NCBI GenBank assembly: GCA_964036665.1
Contig: OZ038526.1
Coordinates: 20,522,001-20,586,000 of the forward strand
Length of the DNA: 64,000 bases
Direction of reading: 5' to 3'
DNA from: Gordius sp. MW1
Lineage: Eukaryota; Nematomorpha; Gordioida; Gordea; Gordiidae
This document shows positions 12,163 to 24,900 of this stretch, piece by piece; within the stretch, counting starts at the first letter, position 1; each line of letters starts with the position of its first letter. The position numbers were made by a program, and so were the translations under genes. The notes beneath the pieces are model-generated. The model worked only from the letters and a program-made list of their open reading frames with translations, was not told the DNA's origin and made no database searches.

Positions 12163-13822
12163 TAGTGATGCGGAAAACCCGAGAAAAATCTCGGTTTCGT
12201 CTCGAAAAACCGAGACGAGACGAAAATTCGAAAAATGAAGTTGAGATCGAGACGAGAATTTCGATGTCGAGACGAGACGATACGAGATTTTTTCGGCGAG
12301 ATCTCGACTTTTTATTGAGCGTTAGATTTAGGTAAATTATTGTGTATTTTAATTTGCATGATTTACATTAACGTATTAAGTGTAATGTATGGAATACATT
12401 TTATATTAAAAAATTCCTAAGTGTATTAAATATTATAATTTTTTGCAAAAAATTAAAAATTTGGCAATCTACCTAAGTATAATAGACCCTTAGGGTGTGT
12501 GAATAATCTTACAATATACTTTACATTAGGCTTAGAATGAGTTGATGGAATAGTAAATATTACTAAAGCATATTCGAATTTCGCAGTTACTCATCCTGCA
12601 TGATGCGATAATTATAAATTGGTGTTAAATCATTTTGAATAAACATGTTAAGTTAAGTTGGCTAGAGGTTTTGAGCACCCGCCTAACGATTTCAAAAGTA
12701 CAATAGAGTATTTGATGACACGGTAACAGATTAAATCTTAAATCATGACTTTTTTAGAAGTTATTATGATTCAACTATTAGTATACCTCCAAAATTTTTG
12801 TATCTTATTAAGACAATATGAATACATAGTTTTGTCATATGCATTACTTTTCGCATTATAAGCTGGGTTGGCAAGGGCATTCAAATTTACTATAATTTGT
12901 ATAATTGTGCAATATAAATAAATACACAAACTTATATTGTACTAAATAAATTACTAATTAATGGCAAAGTTAGTTAGATTGGAAGGTAAAGAATTAGAAT
13001 ACAATTTTGATTATAATGATTTTTGTCATAAAATTTAAAGACGTGCACTTTGATTTAAGGTTTAAAGCCTTATGATGATTCTTTAATAATTCTGCTTTTA
13101 TTGGTGAATTTATTACGATTTTAAATGTGCAAATTAATATTCTCATTAAAAGTCCCTCACACTTTGTGGTTTATAACGTTATAGTAAACATGCAATAAAC
13201 TCCATGGGCTTATAATTGATAATGGTAATATCAATGGACAAATATTTGCCTCAAAAAGTTAAGGCCTACTTTAAAGCTTTAGCCAGGGTTAATAAATGGT
13301 CTCATTTTGCTCAATTATGCAAATAAGTCAACTATAAGCAAAATTATAATTTCTAACTAAGTCTATTTATAGTTTACAAACACAGTGATTTTGAAACAAA
13401 TATTATATTTTGTTAGAACAACATAATATAATTTTCTATACTTCAAATTTATTTATAGTTTTTTTAGTCTGTACTTTCCATAAAAAATTTAATCTCAATG
13501 AATTAATTGATATCTTGATATTGTCAATGAGATGTGGTGTCCGGATAAATCTTTAAAAAGTTTGTGTATTAAAGTTTTTAAAAAAATACAAAAGTTTGCC
13601 ATTTGAATTTTTAACACTTATTTAATATTTTTAATAAAACAGGAGAAATTTTTATTCCCTATAAATTTTTTTTAAATGTGGAGACGAGACGAGACGAGAC
13701 GAGACGAGACGAGACGAGACGAGCCCGACATTTTTCTAGACCGAGACGAGATCGAGATTTTCAAAATCGCTCCCGAGACGAGACGAAATTTTGTTTTCGA
13801 GACCGAGACGAGCGAAACACTA
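12163..13822. mobile_element. Non-autonomous hAT element with GAGACGA clusters at both ends (copy A)
   Basis: An exact 8-bp target duplication GATGTCAC flanks it (12155-12162 and 13823-13830), the length typical of hAT. The ends are TAGTGATGCGG on the left and GCGAAACACTA on the right, that is TAGTGTTTCGC inverted. Both subterminal zones are dense in GAGACGA/TCTCGTC: 12170-12300 on the left, and 13677-13810 on the right, where GAGAC repeats run tandemly. The 1.3 kb interior is AT-rich and has no transposase. Related copies are at 37441-42665 (split) and 62622-63400 (inverted). It sits inside the gypsy element, so it is younger than that insertion. Confidence 0.9.
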
Positions 13823-16800
13823 GATGTCACGTCCAACTCCACGTCGCACCATGCTGCATTGATTCTCATCTAAATAGAAATAAACCTTGATAATAATTAT
13901 ATAGCATCAAACAATTTAAATTGTTCCACGTGCCTAATTTCAAATTTATTTTCATCTAAGTCCTTAACTTTATAGTCCCTAATAGTTCAATAATTACACC
14001 TAACACCCATTTAGGTTTTCCCAAATAGTACCGATACCAAACTCTTTGGTTTACCTTAAACATTGGCACACTAATACTGGGCGATGGTGCTCAGTGAACT
14101 TTAAAAAGTCGGGGTACCTTAATTTACGATTTAAAAACTCATAGCTAACCGGAGCACGATTAGGATACCGTGGTGACATATTATGATAAAGTTTAAAAAA
14201 CCAGGTTCCGTCCTTCGTTACTTTAACTATGTTCAACCATTTTTTAACAATACCTACATACCTTTCTACCTGCCCATTAGCGCTTGGATGGTACGGTGGA
14301 GTTAAAATATGGTTAATTTTATATTTTAAACAAAATTGTTTAGATTCATTGCTAACAAAAGCTTTACCATTATTCGTAACAATTATTTCTGGAAACCCGT
14401 AACCTGTTAATTCTTTTAAAATTGTGATTGTTACTCCACCAGATATATTTGATATAATTTTAAATTCCTCCAACGCATCATACTATCAAAATGTACCGTT
14501 TTTAATCTAATTCCAAAAAATCTATGTGTATACGCTCCCACGGAAATTTAGAAACGAGGCCACCTAGATTTTTTATTCCTACGCGGCATCGGTGCTTTAA
14601 GCTTACAAAGCTCACACTGCCTTACGAATTTTTGGATATCCTTAGTTGATTGCGGCCACCAGATGTATTGTCTGGCCAAGCCTTTCATTTTAACCATCCC
14701 ACAGTGTCCCTGATGTAATATTTTTAGCACTTTCTGACGAAGCTTAATCGGTACCACTAATCTTTTATGTTTTTTAAGAACATTATTTTCTAAATATAAC
14801 TCAAACATGTTTAAAAGGGGTGGGTACATTAATTTTATCGTCTATGCCTGCCCAAATATCCTTTAATTTACATAATTCAGGGTCCGTATTACTTTCATTG
14901 ACAATACGTTTAAATTTAAAATATTTAAAGCATTATCACAAGACAAAGGTAAATCATCGGCCTTAATAAAATTTGCGCCCAAACGCGATTATACATCAGC
15001 AAATGATTAGCCTTTCCCTTGCCGTATTTTAGGGTTAACGTAAAATTACCCAACATTACAAGCCAACGTTGCAACCTAAGAGACATTAATAGTTCGGCGT
15101 TCGCCTTTTTATATAAAGCAACAAGCGGCTTATGATCGGTATTTACAGTAAACGATTTGCCGATTAAATATTCACGACATCGCTGTAACCCGTAAATCAT
15201 CGCTAATGCCTCGCGTTCTATAACAGAATATTTCACCTCCGTTTTATTTAATTTACTCGAAAAATACAAAACAGGATGCTCCATTCTATCCTCGACCTGA
15301 CATAATGCGCCTTCAATACCAATATTAGACGCATCGACCCTTAGTATATGTTGTTTATTAGGATCAAAACATCTTAAAATGGTTTTTTTAAGCAAGATCC
15401 TTTTCAATAAATCAAATTTTTCAATATCACTTTTACTCCATTTAAATATGATGTCATTTTTTGTCAATTCGTGTAATGATCCAGCATATTCAGTTTAATT
15501 ATTTATAAATTTACTGTAATAGTTCATTAAACCCATAAATGACGATAGTTCCTTTTTATTTGCAGGCAATTTAACATTTTTAATGGCTTCCATCTTGTCA
15601 TATTTTGGTTGAATATTACCATTATTTAGAATATGTCCTAAATAGACAATTTGTTCAGTCCCAAAAACACATTTTTTAGCTGAAACTTTTAAACGTTTTT
15701 TAGACTAATTTAATTCAAGACTTGAACAAGACGCAAATCATGCTCCTCTTTCGTCCGTCCCGTTATTAATATATCGTCCAAATAAAATATTATACCTTCT
15801 AAATTACGCCATGGCTCGCTGAAAAATTGCAGCTGAAATGCTTAAGCCAAAAGGTAGCCTTTTAAATTAAAAATTCTGGCATCAGTATTAATTGTTAGGA
15901 GCCGATGACTTTTCATCTACCTGTAATTGCAAGTACGCGTTGGCAAGGTCAATTTTTGAGAAAAATTTAGCGCCTATTAATTTAACAAAAATAATTTCTA
16001 ACCTAGGCAATGGGTATTTTACATCAATAATACATTTATTTACCGTGATTCTATAATCAGCACAAACCCTAACTGTACCGTCAGTCTTCCTGACCGGTAC
16101 CAAAAGTGTGGCCCATTCCGAATAGCCAATTGGTTCAATTACATTATCCTTTAACCATGTTTTAATTACCTCGTCGACCTTATTTTTCAGGTACGCGCCT
16201 GGCAGAACAAAATTTAGGAATCGCATTTAAATTAACTCTAACCGAAAATATTTCGTCATTTAAACATCCTAAACCAGGTTCAAAAATTTTAGAGAATTGG
16301 CTTTTTATATTATCAATTTTGGTGTGCCATGTTGAGACCAAATCATGCTTTGCCCCCAGGTTAGCTAATTTATGGCATGTGGGTTCCAGAGGTACCCCGC
16401 ACTGTAAATCGGCATGAAAAATGGGTCGTTCTTGGCAGACGGGACTTCCCGAGTTATCTGATTTATCTATGCGCTTTAAATCAGAATGAAAAACGGGTGT
16501 GAAATCCCTGCACTGTGAACTACCTGACAACGCCTTCGACATCACCAGGACTTAACATCAACTTTGAAAATTTTGCGGGCATAATTTTTATTACATAATC
16601 CCCACCATTGGATTTGAGGCCCAATTATCTTAATCCAAGACCAGCCCATTATGTTATCTACATTCTCTTAATATATAAATCCAATTCAACTATAAATCCT
16701 GCCACTTTAACTAAACATTAATTCTACCCAGGACTTGTTTTGCAATATATTGGCAGTTTCAAAATTTCTGTCGAGCCGAAAATTTTTTAAATTTTTTTTA

Positions 16801-18019
16801 CTAATAATTGATACTGCGGCGCCAGTATCTAATATGAATTTTATCTTAAAATTAACGACATTTACTATCACTAAAGGTGAAGCTGAGGAATTTAAAACTT
16901 TATTTATATCTATCGTGCGCATATCTATACAATTTCACAGTCTGCCCATTAGCAGCTGTTTGCGTGTGATTGCCATGTCCCCTACACCTATAGCAATATT
17001 TCCCATTCCCAACCTCTTTTGTGTTATAATTATTGGAGGTTGTTGGGGCGTTAAAACTTGGGAAGTTTTATTGGGGTGCGCATAATTACTAAAATTCTTC
17101 CTCGGGCCGCGTTGAGCAAATTCCCGATACGTATCTAAAATTTCCATTATTGCCCCTTTTAAAATATCTATTATTACAATCCTTTTTAAAATGTCCCCGT
17201 TGCCCACACCCATAACACCTTAAATTAGACTTAAAATTAGACTTAAGTAAAAAAACTTTTTCTACCTTTTGAATTTATATAAAACAAATAAAACTAGTAT
17301 GGTTAAAATTGATATATATACTAATAGTTTGTCCGCGCACAAGTAATTAAAAAAATTAATACCTATTGATGGCTTCGGATAAAAACCAAAAATTATAAAT
17401 TAACAGATTCAATTAAAAATTATATTTAAATTAATTAAACTAAATAATTTAAATAGAAAATTATATTTAATTTAACAAAGCGATTTAATTAAAAATTAAT
17501 TAAGTAATTTAAACAAAAGTTTCCGTTTAATTAAAAACTAATTAAGTAAATCAAACAAGAGTTTTCAAATTAAATTTATTATCATAACGTATACAGTAAC
17601 CATTTTATTAAAAATAATCGTATCCAAAAATTGTTTAATGTAATTATAGTTATCAAATGAATAATTATCAAACATAAAAATCCTTTATCCATTATATGAA
17701 AATATGCATAAACAGAAATATTCACCTTTTAATAATTTCAATCTAATATTTTACAACAGAAATCTATGTGATCAAACCTATTCCAATATTCTACCACAGA
17801 AATATATGTAATCAAAATTCTAATATTTTACAACAGAAATATTTGATCAAACCTTCTATTAAATTATATTTAATTAACTAAAACAACATTCAAATAGAAA
17901 CCTTTTACTGATTTTATCCCACCATATAATAAAAACAAATACTAATTTTATTTTAATATTTTAACATAAAATATTTTTAATTACAATTCCTTTTTTTAAG
18001 AGGGCGAATCTGACACCAA

Positions 18020-18632
18020 TGAAGTAGCCGGCGAAAGGCGGGTAGCGATGTAAGAACAAAAACTTTACCAAGCAAAATAGGAATTACTTTATAAACGCGA
18101 ATACAAATAATTATTTATAACAATAATGGAGATTTTAAAAAATAATTTGTGAAGGGAAAATTATAATATTAGGGAAAATTACAATAAACGGGGGAAAACG
18201 TAGGGATTGGGGAATACTTACAATATCCCTTAGGACAAGTACAAAGATTGGGGAAAATTTACAAGGACTAAAATATTGATGTGAGATTTCCCTTTTAAAG
18301 CCGTTGAATCTTCCCTGGGTAGTGGGCTTGATCGAACGAGCCATGTACTGGAAATCTTCAGACGGGGCTGTGCGATGAGTACCAGATGTGGCTGAGTTTA
18401 AATTAAAAGAAAAAGTAATTAAAAAAGAGAGCGTCAAAGAAACTTAGCCACTTCCGCGTCTAGGTTAACCCGCGGTATTAGTGCCTTCCTTTGACCATTT
18501 CCTTTTTTTAATTATAAGGATTACCGAACCGTTCTTTACCCTTTTACATTAACATTAATAAAACAAATCTAAATAAGATCAAAGTATATCGCGGACATTA
18601 AAACGTGGTACGTGGTATACACGTATACCACA
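18020..18632 (-). repeat. LTR at the element's 5' end
   Basis: It is the partner of 11128-11722. The primer-binding site lies immediately inside it at about 18004-18019. The outer edge is followed by the GATAC target duplication. Confidence 0.92.
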
Positions 18633-18809
18633 GATACAAAGCGTATTAAAGGAGCAGCTTTTAAAATAGACAGAATTCGTAAAATTTATTATAGAATTTA
18701 TACCTTTCCAAAACGCTCTAAATATTTGGAGATTATTAAAAATGCGAGGAAAAAATTTAATGTTATTTTAACTAAGTTTGCTACAGCTTTTTTTTCTAAT
18801 AATTTTTAA
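18633..18809 (+). other. Open frame abutting the gypsy insertion, possible interrupted exon
   Basis: Directly outside the right LTR, a lysine/arginine-rich frame of about 58 codons (DTKRIKGAAFKIDRIRKIYY near its start) runs to TAA at 18809. On the left of the element, at about 11061-11127, the matching frame is also open after a TAG that could serve as an acceptor. The element may therefore have landed in a coding exon. The family is not recognised. Confidence 0.3.
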
Positions 18810-18964
18810 TATTTATTATGTATATAATTACCAATTGCAATGTGGTATTTAATATTAAATAATCTCAAAAATACAAACACATGACGTTATAAAATTCGAC
18901 GCCTCGATTACATTATTGGGTAAGGTTATTTTTTAAAAAGTAATTAGATGGCTTGTGCAAGTAT

Positions 18965-21900
18965 ATGGAATCCAGGGATTATAATACTAAGAGCGGAGGC
19001 CATGGGCTATATACCTGTGAGATATGTAAAGAAACGTTTCAAAAGAAGAAACAGTTGAAGGATCACATGCATAAGCATACTAGTAAAATCCATTTATATT
19101 TGCTAGTTTTGTTCTTGTAAATATAGCTAGAATTTATGATAAATTGTTTTATTTATAATTTAATGTATTTCAAGGTAGTTGTATTAAGTTTGTTGTATCC
19201 TAAAAAAATTAGATAAGAATGACAATTGCATGTGCTCGTTTCACAAAAATTAGAGACTCACTTAAAAAGTTATTTCAAATAAGAAGTTGTAATTTGCTAC
19301 AAATCCAACTTTAATTATATAATTAAATAAAATTGATATTTATAGGCTCCTTATTTACTTGTATGACTTAAGGTTTTTTTAAAACTTACAAAGTTGTCAA
19401 AGACATATTACGAATAAATACTTTTTGTGTTTTTCAAATACTACGTGAATAAACACTTAAATATGTAAATTATATCAGCTATTCAGCATTTTATCCTGTG
19501 TTAAAATATTAATTTTTACAAATATTTTTAGATTTTAAAGTAAAAGATTTATCAGAGGGTAACTCCAATATATTTAGTCAATCTATTGCCTCAACCTTAA
19601 TGGAGTCCATAGAGTTTAAACACATAGATTTAGAGTTAACACCTTCTACATTTGGTGAAATTACGACAGAAGAATTATTAAGGGGTATTTTATTATTTAA
19701 AATAGAAATTTAAATTTATTTTTCCTTTATTATTATTTTTAATTAATTAGATAGATATTTTAATTTGTTTAGTTAATTAAGCCTTTTAAAGATAGAAATT
19801 GTGCATACTAGTGGTGTCAGACAAAACTCCCGTTTTTACAACACAGCTAATAATAACTTATTTAAATGCTTAAATCCATAAAGTACACAAAATTTAATTA
19901 TAAACACATTAAACTAAATAGAGGGCATTAATCCACGTTAAAAATTGTGTGAAATATAACAATTATATATATTACATATAAAGAAACAATTTTTAAATCT
20001 ATCTTATCAAAGGAAAGGCTAAAAATATTATCTTATATATGCAAAAACCATTTTACATAAAAGTCTAGATTTTAGTGAGTTATCTGAGCTAATTATAATA
20101 TTGTGATATCAACTAGTGTTGTAAAAATGGTTGGTTTTAATCGACTAAACACTAACAGAGACCAAAGTTTTTTTGGTGTCAGTTTTTCTTAGTCGACCCC
20201 TAGTCTTAGTCAAATTTGAAAAATAAGAGTTGACCGTTAGTCTTTATTGAACCAAAGATCGACCAACCCAGCCGTTTTCACAACACTAATTATTAGGATA
20301 AATTGAAATCAGATGACCTAATAACTTATTTGGAATTACGTATAAATAATTATTATTAAATAACAAAAAATTAGATGACTTTTATATCCTATTTTTTGAA
20401 AAATTTCATTTATTGTTTATTCAAGGGTCAACACTAGCTCAAGATTTAAGCAATTATTACAGGATAAAGAAACTGATGAAAAGTCAGGACAAAGAGGAAA
20501 ACAAGTGTGTTAGTTCAGACAGAAAGTATATTTGTGAAGTTTGTCAAAAGGGTTTCAAAAAAATTAGTCACCTCAAGGACCACCTCAGATCTCATACTGG
20601 TATGATTTGATTTAATTTCAAAAAATAAAAATAAATTAAAAATGATATTATTTTAATACTTTTATAAATTTATTGTTGTCCTTTAAAGATGATATAATAG
20701 TAATAGCAGACTTTTAGAGATCAGCCATATAAGATCAAAATGTTTCATTTCTGTTAATTATATAAATGCTGAATCTGTTTTTATGAGTATGACTTGTCAA
20801 ATGATTATAGTTGTTAAATTGCTAAGCAGCTTCAACTAAAAACTCGAGCACGAACACTAGCTGGGTAATATGCTAACACAATGAGTGCTAAGCTAACTGT
20901 TTGGTGCAATAGTTTTAACAGTAGCACGTAAAAATGCTCGAGAGGTTAGTCGATAGCAGCCAAATCTGTTAAAAAAATTTAGCAGGAGCTCGAGCAGTAA
21001 ATTCGAGCAGATAGTAGATTGAATTGCTTTTGTTAAACTATTTTAGTTACTTACAATATTTGCTCATGGTATATTATAAAGTTAATATATTATAGTTTTA
21101 TAAGAAATTAAGCATGGTGAGCATAAATGATGGATTGCACGATAATAAGATGAGATTGTATATTTGATTTTTTACTTGACATGTTATTATATACATTTTG
21201 AGTTTTTAGGTATAAATATTTTGTACAGGTGGTTAAATAAATATATATGGGGTAAATGTCATAATCTATGTTTATTATGGGATTTAAATTTTTTTTTCAA
21301 ATTGTGACTCACTAAGCGCTTAAAAAATGTTTTTCACCTTTGAAATTAAGATTTTTGAAAGTTTAGCGGTCGTCCAGATGACAAATGTCATAATCTACAT
21401 TTATGATGCGATTTAAATTTTTTTTTCAAATTGTGACTCACTAAGAACTTAAAAAATGTTTTTCACCTTTGAAATTAAGATTTTTGAAAGTTTAGCGGTC
21501 GCCCAGGTGACAAATGTCTTAATCTATGTTTATTATGCGATTTAAATTTTTTTTTCAAATTGTGACTCACTAGGAGCTTAAAAAATGTTTTTATTTTTGA
21601 AAGTTTAGCGGTCGCCCAGGTGACAAATGTCATAATCTACATTTATGATGCGATTTAAAATTTTTTTCCAAATTGTGACTCAATAGGAGCTTAAAAAATG
21701 TTTTTCACCTTTGAAATTAAGATTTTTGAAAGTTTAGCGGTCGCCCAGGTGACAAATGTCATAATCTACATTTATGATGCGATCTAAATTTTTTTTTCAA
21801 ATTGTGACTCACTAAGAACTTAAAAAATGTTTTTCACCTTTGAAATTAAGATTTTTGAAAGTTTAGCGGTCGCCCAGGTGACAAATGTCTTAATCTATGT

Positions 21901-24900
21901 TTATTATGCGATTTAAATTTTTTTTTCAAATTGTGACTCACTAGGAGCTTAAAAAATGTTTTTATTTTTGAAAGTTTAGCGGTCGCTCAGGTGACAAATG
22001 TCATAATCTATGTTTATTATGGGATTTAAATTTTTATTTCAAATTGTGACTCACTAGGAGCTTAAAAAATGTTTTTCACCTTTTAAATTAAGATTTTTAA
22101 AAGTTTAGCGGTGGCTCAGGTGCGATTTAATAATAGATGGCGAAAATTTTGTATTCATCGGGTTCGGGTTTTAAGGGTATTTTTAAAATGGGTTCAGATT
22201 CCGTAAAACATCGGGTTTTACCCGGCGGGTTCAGGGGTTGGGACGAACCCCTGCGGCAAACTGTTAAAATCTTAATTTAAAAGGTGAAAAACATTTTTTA
22301 AGCTCCTAGTGAGTCACAATTTGGAATAAAAATTTAAATCGCATCCTAAATGTAGATTATGACATTTGTCACCTGGGCGACCGCTAAACTTTCAAAAATC
22401 TTAATTTCAAAGGTGAAAAACATTTTATAAGCTCTTAGTGAGTCACAATTTGAAAAAAAAAATTTAGATCGCATCATAAATGTAGATTATGACATTTGTC
22501 ACCTGGGCGACCGCTAAACTTTCAAAAATCTTAATTTCAAAGGTGAAAAACATTTTTTAAGCTCCTATTGAGTCACAATTTGGAAAAAAATTTTAAATCG
22601 CATCATAAATGTAGATTATGACATTTGTCACCTGGGCGACCGCTAAACTTTCAAAAATAAAAACATTTTTTAAGCTCCTAGTGAGTCACAATTTGAAAAA
22701 AAAATTTAAATCGCATAATTAACATAGATTAAGACATTTGTCACCTGGGCGACCGCTAAACTTTCAAAAATCTTAATTTCAAAGGTGAAAAACATTTTTT
22801 AAGCGCTTAGTGAGTCACAATTTTAAAAAAAATTTAAATCGCATCATAAATGTAGATTATGACATTTGTCATCTGGACGACCGCTAAACTTTCAAAAATC
22901 TTAATTTCAAAGGTGAAAAACATTTTTTAAGCGCTTAGTGAGTCACAATTTGAAAAAAAAATTTAAATCCCATAATAAACATAGATTATGACATTTACCC
23001 CATATATATTTATTTAACCACCTGTACAAAATATTTATACCTAAAAACTCAAAATGTATATAATAACATGTCAAGTAAAAAATCAAATATACAATCTCAT
23101 CTTATTATCGTGCAATCCATCATTTATGCTCACCATGCTTAATTTCTTATAAAACTATAATATATTAACTTTATAATATACCATGAGCAAATATTGTAAG
23201 TAACTAAAATAGTTTAACAAAAGCAATTCAATCTACTATCTGCTCGAGCTCCTGCTAAATTTTTTAACAGATTTGGCTGCTATCGACTAACCTCTCGAGC
23301 ATTTTTACGTGCTACTGTTAAAACTATTGCACCGAACAGTTAGCTTAGCACTCATTGTGTTAGCATATTACCCAGCTAGTGTTTGTGCTCGAGCATAGCA
23401 CATAGTTAGCATTGCTAAAGTTAGCAATTTAACAACTATACAATTGAGAAAAGTTAATAAAGAAATTCAGTTTTGATAAATCGCTAAAAATTGAATTTTG
23501 TTATTATTTTTAATTTTTTCTAAAATTCTTAAAACCAATTTTTAAGCTTCTTTGAGACCATGGACCTGTTAGCAGCTGATAATTAAAAAGTTAGCATGTA
23601 AGTCGCCATCTTTAAAGTACCCATGAACAATCTTGGCATTAAGATCCCCTCTCAAAAATCCTTTTTAATTTACAGTCACATACACATAAACACCAGCACA
23701 ATTAAAAAAAATCTATGTTAGGTAAAGAAAATTTATACTAAACTCTAATTTCTAAAATTTTGTTAAAAGTGAGACTTGGACTATTGTACTTTTATCAATT
23801 TTAGGAACGTCCATCCCCACAATCGCTTTTGTTAATTTCTCGCAATAACCAAATTTGTAATTTCTATTGTTTTTATCTCTATCGTGTTTACTTTTTTTAT
23901 TTTTTTTATTTCTTCCCCTTATGATGGTCTATAATAGCCCGACATATTGCATTTTATTTCCCTCTACCTAATTTATCAATCCAAACCCACCGATTTTGGA
24001 TTTTAATTAACTTATAGCGCTATCGAGGTCCAATATAATATAACATTTAAATATTAATTTTCTGTTTGTTTCTATTTGTCCAAATTTTATAAACGAAACA
24101 ATGGCATAATAATGAATTTTTTAATATATTAATATAATAGAGATAAGTGGGGGAAAAGAGTTTTTGTCTTTAAATTTTTAAAAACCATAATTTTATAAAA
24201 ATTTTGCAGGCGAAAAACCGTTCGAATGTCCATATCCGGATTGTAATTTATCATTTTCCACCAGTGGGAGCAGAAAGCGACATTTAATAACCCATACCGG
24301 TGTGCGTATTTTCGAAATTCATCTAGTCGTCTATTTATAATAGTGTTGGGCTGGGTTTTGTTTGGTCGACCTTTGGTTTTAGTCGGCTAAACATAAACAG
24401 ACCATAGGTTTTTTGGTGTCTGTTTATCTTAATCGACCTTCAGGCTCAGTCGAAATTTGGAAAACAGACCAGGGTCGAGCGTTACTCTTAGTTAAGCCAA
24501 AGATCGACTAAACAAAACCCAGCCGTTTTTACTGCCCTAGTTGCGAACTGGCTTGTAGATGCGGCAATATTGATAATTTATAGTTTTAAAAGCACTTTTA
24601 AATTTTTGATATTTTAAGGGTTTTATGTACTGTGTGAGTCTAAGGTTATTGTTAATCAAGCTATGAGGTTTTCCTTGCAGACTTTTTTGATATAAGTTTA
24701 GGAAATTTTTGGGTGGTGCTTTAATATCGGAAACTCGACAAAGTGCAAATAAGCATGAGCTTTTATAGCTTCCTACCAATTTTTGTACGATATCCAACAA
24801 ACGTTGCTCTAAATATGTGTGAAATGACTGTAAGTTAGATTTTTAGAAAATATGGAGCAAAATGATATATGAAATAAGTTAATTAAACCAAATGTTTTAG

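Larger units (their letters stand above)
11128..18632 (-). mobile_element. Ty3/gypsy LTR retrotransposon, full-length outline, broken
   Basis: Two direct LTRs, 11128-11722 and 18020-18632, bound the element, and a 5-bp target duplication GATAC flanks it (11123-11127 and 18633-18637). The element runs on the minus strand. Beside the right LTR is a primer site, TGGTGTCAGATTCG, complementary to a tRNA-Leu-like 3' end. Beside the left LTR is a polypurine tract. In order on the minus strand are a CCHC knuckle (about 17220), a protease with LDTGA (about 16830), reverse transcriptase with YLDD (16230-15750), RNase H (15467-15000), and integrase with its zinc region (14829-14548) and core (14473-14051). 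The body carries several breaks and a hAT insertion (12163-13822). The LTRs differ visibly in length and sequence, so it is not recent. Confidence 0.93.

Noticed and set aside
13672-13890. Open frames on both strands over the GAGAC run
   Set aside because: They are translations of the tandem GAGAC motif at the end of a hAT element.
24537-24800. 87-residue minus-strand frame in intron 4 of the C2H2 gene
   Set aside because: No family resemblance, no flanking splice signals and AT-rich composition; chance is the simpler reading.
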